Shown here: positions 51,685-61,600 of the stretch, piece after piece
How positions within the stretch are numbered: position 1 is the first letter of the stretch
How the letters are laid out: each line of letters starts with the position of its first letter
From: Thermoplasmata archaeon
GTDB taxonomy: Archaea; Thermoplasmatota; Thermoplasmata; Lutacidiplasmatales; UBA184
Reading direction: 5' to 3'
Length of the DNA stretch: 64,000 nt
Assembly (NCBI GenBank): GCA_021802125.1
Contig: JAKAAX010000008.1
Span: 62,001 to 126,000 of the forward strand
Translations under genes and position numbers: made by a program
The notes under the pieces: generated by a model
The model's input: the letters and a program-made list of their open reading frames with translations, nothing else
Databases searched by the model: none
Told to the model about the DNA's origin: nothing

Positions 51685-52722
51685 ATGACCAAGGACCGCC
51701 CCGAACCCCGCGGTGTAGAGGAAGGGAAGGGTCGGGACACCTCGCCTCGCGGGGTCGTGGCGTTCGACATGGACGGCACGCTCCTCGACAGCATGCCGCT
51801 CATCGGGCGGACGGCCTCGACCATCTTGAACCAGGTCTTCGGGACCCCCGTCGTCGAGGCGGAGAAGATGTACTACCGAACGACGGGCAAGCCCTTCGAG
51901 CTCCAGCTGAAGGAGCTCTACCCCGAGGCCACCCCGTTCGAGCTCGTCGACACGGCCCGCAAGTTCCACGAGGCGAAGGCCAAGACGGCCTACCCCCGCG
52001 CCTCCTTCTTCCCCGAGGTCCCGAAGCTCCTCAAGAGGCTCGACCAGGCCGGCTGGAAGCTGGTGCTCTCGACCGGGGCCGAACGGGAGATGGCCGAGCT
52101 GATCCTCGAGCGCGGAGGTCTCGGGTTCTTCTTCGAGACGGTTCTCGGTGCGCAGCAAGGCACGAAGGACCAGCACCTCCGACAGTTCCAGGACCGATGG
52201 CCGAACGTTCCGCTCGTCCTGGTCGGGGACTCCCGGTTCGACATGGAGGCCGGCCGGAGCGTCGGAGGGGTCACCGTGCTGGGTCGCGCCTGCCATCTCC
52301 ACAACTGGGAGGTCTCCCCGGCGGACATGCGTCGATGGGGAGCGAGCTGGGCGGACTACGCCTTGGACCAGCTCCCGCAGGTGCTCGACGAGCTCTTCCC
52401 CCTGGGGTCGGAGAAGGCGAAGCGGGTCCCTCCCCCACCGCAGCCGGCTTCGACCAGGATGGGCCGGAACCTCACGTCGGGAGGGGCGGTCACCTACACG
52501 GGCCGGAAGAGGTGCACTGTGGCGAGCTGCGGCCGCCGTGCGAGCTGGCGATGGAACCGGTTGCTCCTTTGCGACGAGCACCTCCGGGAGGAGGCGAGCT
52601 CCGCGGTCCAGCGGACCCAATACCTGAAGGAGGCCCGGGCCGCGGCGATCCCGCCACGGGTCGAGCCGTCGGGGAAAGGGACGGCCCGCCTCGGGGCTCC
52701 CGCGAAGCGTCGGCGTCGCTGA
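51685..52722 (+). CDS. HAD-superfamily hydrolase with C-terminal zinc finger
   Basis: A 345-residue protein. The HAD phosphatase core (about 24-240) has all four motifs: FDMDGTLLDS (nucleophile Asp, about 27), LSTG (motif II), GTKDQHL (motif III Lys) and VGDSRFDMEAG (motif IV). A Pro-rich linker leads to a finger at about 285-315, CTVASC ... LCDEHL, then a basic Arg/Lys tail. The finger matches that of the small protein at 37879. The fused finger may direct the phosphatase to a nucleic acid or protein. Followed by a 6-bp hairpin. Confidence 0.85.
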   Translation: MTKDRPEPRGVEEGKGRDTSPRGVVAFDMDGTLLDSMPLIGRTASTILNQVFGTPVVEAEKMYYRTTGKPFELQLKELYPEATPFELVDTARKFHEAKAKTAYPRASFFPEVPKLLKRLDQAGWKLVLSTGAEREMAELILERGGLGFFFETVLGAQQGTKDQHLRQFQDRWPNVPLVLVGDSRFDMEAGRSVGGVTVLGRACHLHNWEVSPADMRRWGASWADYALDQLPQVLDELFPLGSEKAKRVPPPPQPASTRMGRNLTSGGAVTYTGRKRCTVASCGRRASWRWNRLLLCDEHLREEASSAVQRTQYLKEARAAAIPPRVEPSGKGTARLGAPAKRRRR

Positions 52723-52735
52723 CGGGAATGCGGAC

Positions 52736-52750
52736 CCACCCCCTGGGTGG
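52736..52750 (+). terminator. Hairpin downstream of the HAD gene
   Basis: CCACCC-CCT-GGGTGG, 13 bp after the stop codon. It separates the HAD gene from the convergent tRNA-His gene. There is no T-run. Confidence 0.4.
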
Positions 52751-52787
52751 ACCGCCTGGCGCCCCGCCTTTCGAGGGAGGGGAGAAG

Positions 52788-52895
52788 GGCCGGGACCGAG
52801 AATCTCAGACGTTGGGGGTTGTCCCCAGCGTCGTTTGAACCCGGGTCGAGGGATCCACAGTCCCCCAGGATAGGCCAGACTACCCTATCCCGGCC
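52788..52895 (-). tRNA. trnH: tRNA-His (GTG anticodon) with T-loop intron
   Basis: Minus-strand tRNA gene interrupted by a 32-nt intron. Acceptor stem GCCGGGA (52894-52888) pairs perfectly with TCCCGGC (52795-52789). The D arm has G18G19 and A21. The anticodon arm GGGGA-CTGTGGA-TCCCT gives anticodon GTG (52858-52856). The T stem CCGGG (52844-52840) pairs with CTCGG (52800-52796). G-1 at 52895 opposite C73 at 52788 is the identity element of tRNA-His. CCA is not encoded. After splicing the T loop reads TTCAAAT. It is preceded by a TATA box. Confidence 0.92.
52802..52833 (-). other. Archaeal tRNA intron at position 59/60
   Basis: A 32-nt intron in the T loop. The bulge-helix-bulge motif is complete. 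The T stem is the outer helix. TTCA (52839-52836) pairs with TGAG (52807-52804) as the 4-bp central helix, with one wobble. The 3-nt bulges are AAC (52835-52833) and ATT (52803-52801). GACG/CGTC (52832-52829/52811-52808) is the inner helix. A GGGG-ACAA-CCCC hairpin caps it. Cutting after the second base of each bulge restores the loop. Confidence 0.88.
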
Positions 52896-52920
52896 GCTTC
52901 GAACGGGCTACGATGTCCGA

Positions 52921-52927
52921 TTATAAA
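52921..52927 (-). promoter_or_regulatory. TATA box for tRNA-His
   Basis: Minus-strand TTTATAA, centred about 29 nt before the 5' end of the tRNA at 52895. It predicts a leader of only a few nucleotides. Confidence 0.7.
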
Positions 52928-52980
52928 GGGGCGCGGAGCGGGAGAGGGGGTGCGCCCCCCGGCGGGGGCTCCTGCCCACC

Positions 52981-54003
52981 TCAGATGCCGCTCGCGGTGG
53001 GCGGGCGGAGGAACTTCGAGCGGGCTTCGACCTTTCCCGTCGTGGCATCGACCTTGGCCGTCACCCCGGGGGCGCGGCCGAACATCGCGAACTCGATCGA
53101 GTACCAGACGACCTCGAAGGTGTCGCCTTTGGCTTCGGCCTCGCCGAAGTGGTAGCTGTCGTGCAGGAACCGGTTCTTCTCCACGATCGAGGAGTAGCTC
53201 CGGTCGAGCGCCTCCTGCGCGGTCCGCACCGGGCCCGTCCCTTGGGGGCTCTTCTTCACGTCCAGGACGCGCTCCGGGGTCGCGAAGCCGCGTCCGAGCA
53301 CGAACTTGCGGTAGCGGATGTGGTAGAGCTCCGGAGTGATCTTCTCGTCGACGAGGAACCAGACGAACGGGTTCCCCGTCGGGATGACGGCCGCATAGCC
53401 ATCCTTCTTCCGCTCGGCGCCCGCGCGCCAGCGGCCGAGGGCCCGGACCAGGAGATAGCCTCCGTAGATCGCCGTGAGGACCCACGCGGTGTCGACCCAG
53501 AGCGAGACCGGGATGATGGACGGGTTCCGGTTCTCGTAGATGAGCGTGGCCATCGTCACGACCGTGAGGATGGTCATTCCGAAGTTGATGGCCCGGTCCG
53601 CCTCGAGCTTGAACTCGTGGTTGGAGAAGGGAATGAACGGAGGGACGGCGAAGTGCGTGAAGCCGTCCAGGAACACGTGGGAGAGCCCACCGATCTCCAT
53701 GGCGACGAAGAACCGGAGCGTGTACTCCGGCGCGAGGGCGGTGGGAGTACCGGGGATGAACGGCGCGAAGATGTGAGGGACGAGGACCGACCCGACCGCC
53801 GCGACGCAGGTGGTCCCCAGGATGGAGTGGGTGATCCCGTGGTGCCGGAGGATCGGGAAGCGCTTGGAGAGCGGGTAGAACAGCACGTCCGAGTCGGGGA
53901 GTCCACCGGCCATCGCCCCCGCGGCGATGTACCAAGGGTAGGCCGGGCCCCAAAGGACGAAGGAGAGGAGGTAGGCGAAGATGACGTGGGTGAAGAGGTC
54001 CAC
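52981..54003 (-). CDS. Membrane-bound metal-dependent hydrolase, YdjM (PF04307) family
   Basis: A 340-residue membrane protein with about four to five helices in the first 200 residues. It has the YdjM-type metal-site pattern: DLFTHVIFAYLLS at the N-terminus, GGLPDSDVLFYPLSKRF, RHHGITHSILG and SHVFLDGFTHF. The C-terminal 150 residues are soluble (WFLVDEKITPELYHIRYRKF, EKNRFLHDSYHFGEAEA). I chose GTG 54003, which gives the usual MDLFTH-like start; a TTG at 54042 is in frame. Family function is poorly known. Confidence 0.85.
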   Translation of the reverse strand: MDLFTHVIFAYLLSFVLWGPAYPWYIAAGAMAGGLPDSDVLFYPLSKRFPILRHHGITHSILGTTCVAAVGSVLVPHIFAPFIPGTPTALAPEYTLRFFVAMEIGGLSHVFLDGFTHFAVPPFIPFSNHEFKLEADRAINFGMTILTVVTMATLIYENRNPSIIPVSLWVDTAWVLTAIYGGYLLVRALGRWRAGAERKKDGYAAVIPTGNPFVWFLVDEKITPELYHIRYRKFVLGRGFATPERVLDVKKSPQGTGPVRTAQEALDRSYSSIVEKNRFLHDSYHFGEAEAKGDTFEVVWYSIEFAMFGRAPGVTAKVDATTGKVEARSKFLRPPTASGI

Positions 54004-54195
54004 GGAAGGTCCCCGGTGGACGACGGAAACACTTCGCCTCAAGAAGAAGAGGGGGACACTCCGCGGGGGCTGACCCCGGCTTCGACCTCTACCTCGATCT
54101 CATCCCATCCAGGCAGGAGCCCCATCCGGCCCGCCCAAGCCCTCCAGGGGAGAACTGAGGTTGGCCCGCCCACCCTCGCGGTTGACTGGAACCCC

Positions 54196-54217
54196 GGAAC
54201 GGCGCGCGCGTCGTTCC
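54196..54217 (-). terminator. GC-rich hairpin downstream of the aEF1-beta operon
   Basis: GGAACG and CGTTCC flank a 10-nt alternating GC loop, 46 bp downstream of the aEF1-beta stop. It may be a 3'-end structure. No T-run. Confidence 0.35.
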
Positions 54218-54262
54218 CAGGGAGGTCGAGCGTCTAAGGAGCGCGAGGAGGGGGGGGTGGGT

Positions 54263-54535
54263 CTACTGGACGAGCGTGGTGTCGATGACCTCGACGCTCT
54301 CCACATGCTGGACGCCAGCGAGGGCCTTCTCGACCTGCTCCTGGACCCCGCCGCTGTCGGGGACGTGGACGGAGATGAGGAGCGCCTTGAGACCGAAGGC
54401 GACATCGCGCACCTGCATGCCCCGGATCTTCGCCTCCGTCGGCATCGCCGCGCGGGCCTTCTCCGCGAGGCCCTTCATGTCGACGTCTACGCCCGTGGGC
54501 ATGACCCGCACGACAAGGCCGACCGTACTTCCCAT
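54263..54535 (-). CDS. ef1b: Elongation factor 1-beta
   Basis: A 90-residue archaeal EF-1-beta, the GDP/GTP exchange factor for EF-1A in translation. The ferredoxin-like fold is recognisable: VGLVVRVMPTGVDVDMKGLA, the RDVAFGLKALLISVHVPD strand pair with the family Phe-Gly-Leu-Lys, and VESVEVIDTTLVQ. Length is typical. Start ATG 54535 has GGAGGG upstream. It is last in the aglB operon, 22 nt after the zinc-ribbon gene; this zinc-ribbon/EF1-beta pairing is common in archaea. Confidence 0.95.
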   Translation of the reverse strand: MGSTVGLVVRVMPTGVDVDMKGLAEKARAAMPTEAKIRGMQVRDVAFGLKALLISVHVPDSGGVQEQVEKALAGVQHVESVEVIDTTLVQ

Positions 54536-54557
54536 GGGTGGAATTCCCTCCAGACCC

Positions 54558-54794
54558 TCAGGGGCCCTGGAAGTCGCAGGAGTGGCATCGGTAGCTGACC
54601 GACTGGTCCCGGCACTGCGCGCACCGCCCTAGTCCCGGGGCTCCGCAGCTCGGACAGACGAAGGCGACCACGCCCCATCCGATGAGGGTCCGTCCGCAGG
54701 AGGAGCAGCTTCGCGCCGTCTCACCGGTCACCGTTGGGGCGTGCGAGGGCGCGGGCGGGGGGGGAGTAGGGGCCTGGGTCTCCGGAGCGCTCAA
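54558..54794 (-). CDS. Zinc-ribbon protein of the HVO_2753 type
   Basis: A 78-residue protein with two C-x2-C pairs of zinc knuckles in tandem: SCSSCGRTL, FVCPSCGAPGLGRCAQC and YRCHSCDFQGP (about residues 29-75). The N-terminal 25 residues are Pro-rich and probably flexible. Small zinc ribbons of this kind are regularly adjacent to aEF1-beta in archaea. TTG start overlaps the preceding stop (TTGA), indicating coupling. Confidence 0.88.
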   Translation of the reverse strand: MSAPETQAPTPPPPAPSHAPTVTGETARSCSSCGRTLIGWGVVAFVCPSCGAPGLGRCAQCRDQSVSYRCHSCDFQGP

Positions 54795-55627
54795 GGGTTC
54801 TTCTTCCTACGAGGGCGGCGGGGGCCGAAAAAGAGGAGCGATATAAAGATGGCCAGTACCGTGGCGCCGGCCCCGGTGAGGTAGTACACCGTGTAGTCCG
54901 GGGCCGGGCCCTGGACGTAGAAGGAGACCGAGTAGGTCTGCTGGCCGTTCGAGAACTGCAGCAGCCCTCCCGAGGTCACGAGGGTCAGCGTGAACGTGTG
55001 GTAGCCCGGCGACAGCCCGAGCGTGGTGTAATTGTACTTGACCGCGACGCTCGCGTCAGGCAGCATGGTCGGGACCCCGATGCTCCCGACCACGGCGCCG
55101 TCAAGGGAGACCCGGATGGTCGAGCCGGACACCTGGAAGGTGTTGATGTTCTGGACGGTCGTGGCCACGATGTAGGGGACGACCACCTGGAACTGGGTCG
55201 AGAACACCTGGGTCTCGTTCCCGAGCCCGTGGGCGAACCCGTGGCTCGTCACGTTGAACTCGAGGGTGTAGGTCCCCGTGTGGTTGAGCCCGCCGACGGT
55301 CACGTTGATCTCCTGGTTCACAAAGGCGCCTCCCACGGGGGAGACGAAGGAGCCGGACGTGTCCAGCCCGACCACGGAGACCGTGAAGGTGTAGTTGCCG
55401 GTGACCGTCCCGTTCAGCAGCTCCGCCGGACCGCCGGAGGCCGTGGCGAAGAAGTGCCCCGAGACGTTCGTCGAGAGGAGCGAGGGGCCGGTGATCTGCA
55501 CGTTGAAGGGAGGCGAGGCCGCGCTCGAGGCGTTCGCTCCTCCGGCCGGGAGGAGGATCGCGCTCGCCGAGAGGACGAGGACCGCGAGCAGCGTCCAGGG
55601 AGCGCGGGACCACGGGAAGCGGCTCAT
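54791..55627 (-). CDS. Surface protein with C-terminal membrane anchor, cotranscribed with aglB
   Basis: A 278-residue protein. Signal peptide at about 8-32 (LLAVLVLSASAILLPAGGANA), a beta-rich ectodomain with several NxS/T sequons (NVSG, NYTFT, NHTG, NVTSHG), and a C-terminal helix (TGAGATVLAIFISLLFFG) followed by RRPRRKKNP. Its ATG overlaps the aglB stop (ATGA), so it is translated with the oligosaccharyltransferase and may be a subunit or a major glycoprotein substrate. No named domain recognised. Confidence 0.75.
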   Translation of the reverse strand: MSRFPWSRAPWTLLAVLVLSASAILLPAGGANASSAASPPFNVQITGPSLLSTNVSGHFFATASGGPAELLNGTVTGNYTFTVSVVGLDTSGSFVSPVGGAFVNQEINVTVGGLNHTGTYTLEFNVTSHGFAHGLGNETQVFSTQFQVVVPYIVATTVQNINTFQVSGSTIRVSLDGAVVGSIGVPTMLPDASVAVKYNYTTLGLSPGYHTFTLTLVTSGGLLQFSNGQQTYSVSFYVQGPAPDYTVYYLTGAGATVLAIFISLLFFGPRRPRRKKNP

Positions 55628-58600
55628 CGCCGGGTCCACCTCCGGGTCTTCCACCAGCGCCAGGACCCCGCGACCGCCACGATGACGATCGCCGGCAGCA
55701 CGGTGAGCAGCGGGAAGAGCCAGGTCTGGTAGTCCGGCGGCGGGGAACCGCCGACGGAGGGGCCCGAGACCACCGGGGTCGCGTTGAGCGCGATCGTGGC
55801 GTGCCCGACGACGGTGAGGTAGGCGATCCCCGTGACCTGCGGGTGGGCCGAGTCCACTCCGAGCACCTGGACGCTGCCCGGGATGATCGGAGCCGGGCTG
55901 TGGGGGAACAGCTCGACCGAGCCCTGGAAGGGCTGCGCGCCGGGCGTGATGCTCTCCGTACCGTAGACCGGCTGTCCCGTCGAGACGGCCGCGATGACGT
56001 AGGACCATCCGTCCTGGGAGAGCTCTGCGCCGTTGCCGACGCTGAGCGACACCTGTTCCCCGGAGTTCCCGGTCGCGGTCATGTGGAAGCCGAGGAGGAT
56101 GGCCCCGGCCCGGATCTGGTTGAAGGAGGTCGTGGCGCCCATCGTGAACTGGTAGGTCTTGATGAGCGTCAACGGAGCGTTCACGGACGCGATCGCGCTC
56201 CCGCCGGAGCTCTGGGCGAGCTGGAAGACGATCGTGGGGATCGTCGCAGGCTCGGAGAGCGGGACCGTGAGCTGCACCTCGATCACCCGGGAACGGTTGT
56301 TGGCGGCCGGTCCCAGCGTGAAGTTGCCGGGGGAGAAGCGGATCGGCCAGGTGGAGGGTGCCCCGGTCGCGGTGAGCGAGAGGGGCGCGTTCCCGGTGTT
56401 GTTCACGACGATCTGGTAGGTGACCGTCCCGCCGTTGCCCGTGATCGGGTTCGGGTTCCCGACGAGCGTCATGGTGACCGTCCGCAGGTACTGAGGCTGC
56501 AGCGGGAAGGGCACGTACGAGTTCGCCGACGCCACCGTGAGGTTGGTCGTCCCCAGCAGGTCGACCCGGGGCCCCCAGGGCGTGTCGAAGGAGCTGACCT
56601 GGACATGGTAGCTCCCCGAGGGAAGCGCGAGCGCGTAGGACCCGAAGCTCACGTTCGTGAGGTTGACCATGAGCCCGCCTCCGGGGTGGGAGAACGAGAG
56701 GTTGAACGAGCTCGGGGTCGGAAGGCCCGAGGGACCCGAGATCGCGAGGGTCTGCACCCATCCGGGCTGGAGGTCCAGGACGACCGGGATGGGCGAGGCG
56801 GAGTAGGGGATCGTGAGGGTGGTCACGTTGACCATGGGAGCGGCGGTCGCGGAGAGCACCGTGTAGAGGGTGTAGCGTCCGGGGAGGAGCGAGAGCGACA
56901 CGCTGCTCCCGGAGACCGGGAAGACCTCCGTCGCCGCCCCGTTGAAGGGTATGGCCGTGACGGTGCCGGTTCCGCCGGAGATCGAAGCGCCGTTCAGCTG
57001 GAGCGAGGCCGCGACCACGTCCAGCGCCCGGGTCACGTTCACCGTCAGGACGCAGCTGGAGGAGCCCAAAGGAGCCACGGCGCACGTGTCGGCGCGCGGG
57101 TTGGTGGAGATGGCCCAGTACTGGGTGACGCCGTTCACGTCGAGGAGGGCCGTGGTGTTCACGGACATCGTGTAGCCTCCACGCGGGAGCGTGAGCGTCG
57201 CGTTCCCCGAGGAGTAGGTGGTGAACGAGGAGGAGGTGCCGTTGCCGTTGGTGATCCCTACCGCGAGCGAAGTGTTCACCACGCGGCCGAACGGGGCGCG
57301 CATGGAGAAGTCCAGCACTCCCGCGGGGAGCAGGGTCACCTTCGAGGGAGAGGCCGTCCCGTTCGCGTAGAGCGTCACCGGGTCGAAGAAGGACACGGGC
57401 TGGCTACCGTTGTGCCCGGTGAGCCAGAGGTTGTAGGACCCCGAGGGGGCGTCGAACCCTCTCAGAAGCCTCGTTCCGTTGAACGTGAGGGTCCCCAGCG
57501 CGCCCGAGAGCTCCGCCTTCGTCCCCGAGAGCGAGACGGCGTAGGTGGTGGAGTTCACGCGGTACTGGAGCGACGGGACGACCGAGAGGGCAAGGGACAC
57601 CCCAGAGGAACCGATCGGGACGGAGAGCGTCGAGTTCGTGAAGGGTCGAAGCACTCCTCCCCCCGCGATGGGGGCCCACGCGCCCACCGAGTACTCTCCC
57701 GGGTAGAGCTCGAGGGTGACGTTCGTCCCGGTCACGTTCACCGACTGCGTGGAGGCCGAGAGCCCGGTGAAGTTCACCTGGGGGCTGGCGCTCGCTCCCG
57801 AGGCGTTCCTCACCAGCACCTGGACGGGGACCTGGGAGATGTTCAGCACGACCCTCGAGGTCGAGGTGAGGGTGGACTCCGGGACCGGACCCAGGTGGTA
57901 GGGGGAGAACCCGTAGACGGAGGTGGTGAGGGTGAAGGAGCTCGTCGTCTGGGGGAGGATGAAGGAGAGGTTCCCCTCCGGCCCGGAGGTCAGCTGGACC
58001 GTCGCAGCGGCCTGGTCCAGGGTGAGGTTCACCCCGACCCCGGTGAGCGGCTCGAAGGTGCCCAGCTGGGGCGAGAAGTAGCCCACCTGGGCACGGTAGG
58101 CGACCGAGGTGGACATCGTCAGGTCGAGGGTCGTCGGACCGTTCACGACCACCCCGGCCATCGCGGCGCCCGACTGCCCGGCCCTCGAGACGTTGGCCGT
58201 GACCGCGTAGGTGCCGTCCGGCAACCAGACCCGGTAGGCGCCCGTCGAGTTCGTCGTGGTGGTGAGCAGCGCCCCGTTCTTGTCCTGGAGGGTCACGGTG
58301 ACGCCGCTCTGCGGGGCGGTGCCCGCGGTGGGGTCGTACGTGCGGCCGGAGAGGGCGTCCGCCGGAGAGAGGGTCAACACGGAGCCGCCGGAGAACACCT
58401 CGGCGTTGCTCGCGGTCAGATGATAGTCGCCGATACCCGCGACGTAGGTGCCGTTGACGACCCCCAGCGCGTAGACCGACCAGTTGCCGATCGTGACCGT
58501 CGCGTGGATCCATCCGCCCCTCCCCGTGAAGAAGAGGTAGCTCCCGTTGGCCCCGCCGCCGAGCGCAGAGAAGCGCACCGGGAGGTTGGGCACCGGGTTC

Positions 58601-61600
58601 CCGTTGAGCAGCGGGAGGAGATTGACCTCCACGGGCGTGCTGAGGGTGAAGTTGACCGTGAGGTTGGTCTGGAACGTGGCGACGCCCACATGGGCCGGTA
58701 CGGAGGAGCGGCCGTAGGCGTCCGAGGCCTGGATCGAGTAGTTCCCCGGCGGGAGGGGCGTGAAGCTGTAGTTGCCTCCGGGGAGGGTGGAGTCCGTCGA
58801 GTAGTACCCGTTGGTGCCGGTGATGGTGACCAGTGCGCCCGTGACCGGACTTCCCGTCTGGTTCCTCACCAGGCCGTGAACGTCCGTGAGATGGAGGGCG
58901 ATGTTGTTCGTGGCGGTCGCGCCGCTCACCAGCGAAACGGGCGCCTCTCCCGAGGTGAACGTCCCCACCGTCACCGAGACGTTGTAGGCCCCTGGGGCGA
59001 GTCCGGAGAGAGAGTAGGTCCCGCTCGCGTCGCTCGTGGTCGTGGCGGTGGATCCGACCCCGTTGTCCACGGTCACCGTGGCGCCTGGGATCGCGATGTC
59101 GCTGGCCTGGAAGGTGGTCTGGTTCGCGCGGTTCCAGTAGACCTCCCCGGTGATCGTCCCCGGCTTCAGGATGATGTGCGGGGTGATCGGCGCGGGGTTG
59201 TACCCGAAGCCCTGGTCGGGCCGGACCGTGAGGTTGTACTGGTCGACCTGGGTCACCCCGACCTGGGTGAGCGGGGTCACCGTCCCGTAGCTCGCGTAGA
59301 TCGAGTCGTTGCCGGGGGGCGCCAGGAGCGTGAAGTCCCCATGACTGTTCGTCACCGTGGTCATGTGCGGGTAGCCCCAGGAGTCGTCGATCGTCATGCG
59401 GATCCCCGGGACGGGGACCCCGTTGGGCATGGTGACCTTCCCCTGGATGCTCGCCCCGGCGTAGTACTCCATGATCGTCTCCCCGCCGTTGGAGAAGTAC
59501 GTCGACGGCGAGAGGTCCGAGGTCCCCTGGCTCTGCGCCTGGTGGGTCTGCGCGACGTTCAGGTTCACCGCGGAGAAGCAGTTGGGGTGGGCCTGGTAGT
59601 TCGTGTAGGGACAGTAGTAGGCCGTCCGGTACCCCATCACGAAGTGCTGCATCATCCAGCCGGGCTCGGGGTTGCTGTTGGAGAGCGTGAGGCCGGGAAT
59701 GCCGTTACCGGCGCCCACCTGGCTGCCGTTGTACCCCGCCTCGATCTTGTAGATCATCGAGTTGTAGAAGGCCGGGAGGTAGTTGATGTTCGAAGAGACC
59801 GTCTGCACGCCCTGGGGGACCTGGCCCAGGGGGTAGGTCTGGCCGTCGCTCCCGGTCACGGTGACGGTGAAGTAGGACGTGGGGATCCCGCCGGGGCCGA
59901 TGATCCCGTCGGTCAGGTCAACCGGGGCGTAGTAGATCCCTGTGTTCGAACCGCTCGTCGGGAACAGACGCGTGTCGGCCATCGCGTAGCGGATGGACCA
60001 GCCGGTGCAGGCCTGGACGTCCTGGTAGACCTGGACGACCTTGTTCTCCGACATCGAGGAGGCGATGAGGTAGCTCACCGCGTCGTACATCGCGTTCAGC
60101 GAGTCCAGGTTGCTGTTGTCCTTCGGCCCGTACAAGCCCGGGTTGTTCTCTACGAGCTTCACGTCCTGGGACGTGTTGACCAGGTAGCTGTAGAGCTGGG
60201 TCGTGTTGACGCCGTCGTTCCGCAGCCCCCCGTAGAGGGTCCCGGTCGAGCAGCCGGAAGGGTTCAGGATCGCGCTCGCCGGGGCGACGTGCTGGGCCTC
60301 GAGGAGGTCCGCGGTCATGTAGGCGATCGCGAGCGACTCGTTCTGGGCAAGCAGGAAGTTCCCTGCCGGGTCGATGCCCTCCTGGAAGTTGTCGGCGACG
60401 CTGGGGTGCTGCCCCTGGTCGATGGCCTGGAACCCGTAGTCCCACCAACTGATGAACGCCGGCCGATGCTCGGGCGCTTCGAAAGTGTCCTGGGTAGACA
60501 GCCAGCTGTACCCGCTCTCGTCGTACTGCTGGGGGGTGTCGGTCTGGATCCCGGCGATCCCGAGGTAGAACGACGAGGCGTTGGAGGGGCTGGTCTGCAG
60601 GACGGTGGGGAGGGAGGCGTAGATCTGCTGGCTGTACTGGCCCTGGACGTTGTAGGGGATCCCCGCGTCCACCGCCCAGGAGACGTTGGGCATGACGACG
60701 AGGACGACGATGAGGCCCAGGACCATGTGGCGGAGCTTGATCGACCGGCGCAGGGCGAGGAACCGACCCCCACCCCGCTCCGAGAGCGAGGAGAGGTTGC
60801 GGCGGAGCTGAGGGTAGGCGCCGATCCGGTCGAGCCCGATCAGGAGGGCCTCGGCCGGGAGGAGGACGAAGACCGGGGAGCCCAGCAGGAAGAACTTCGC
60901 CGCCGAGATCGGGAGGTAGATCCCGATGAGGCCCAGGACGGCCATGAAGATGTGTTCCCGCCGGAAGCGGTAGACGAACAGGTAGGCGACGAAGAGCGCA
61001 AGCCCGACGAAGGTGAGCAGGAACGTTCCGATCCCGTAGCTCACGATGAGCGCGTCGAAGCTCGGCGCCTGGGCCTCGGCGACGGTGGAGAAGATGAGGT
61101 TCTTGACGAAGTAGCCCTGGCCCGTGACCACGGCGTCGAAGTACGAGGGATTGTACAGGTAGAGCGCCCCGGCCGCCGCGCCAACGCTCCCCACGAGCGC
61201 GGGGACGCTGATGACCCACGGGCTATCGCGCAACAGGACGAACGGGAGGAGCGCGAGCAAGCCCCCGAAGAAGAGCAGGAGAGGTACGGTGAACCAGTAA
61301 CCGAACTCCCCCTGGACCCAGTAGTAGGGCATGGCCATCAGGAACCCCAGGGTCCCGGACAGCAGCGTCACCAGGTAGGCGCCGAAGGAGTCGTGCTTGC
61401 GGATACGCTCGACCAGGAGCGTGATCACCAGGAAGACCATGATGATCGTGATGACGTAGGTGTACCCCTGCCAGGCGAACATCGTCGCCCCGAGCGAGAC
61501 CCCGGCCATCACGGCCCACTTCACCGAATGCTCCTCGGTCCGCGCGAACTGCTTCACGCCCTCCCAGATGGCCCTGGGCGAGCGGTAGGATTCGACCCAC

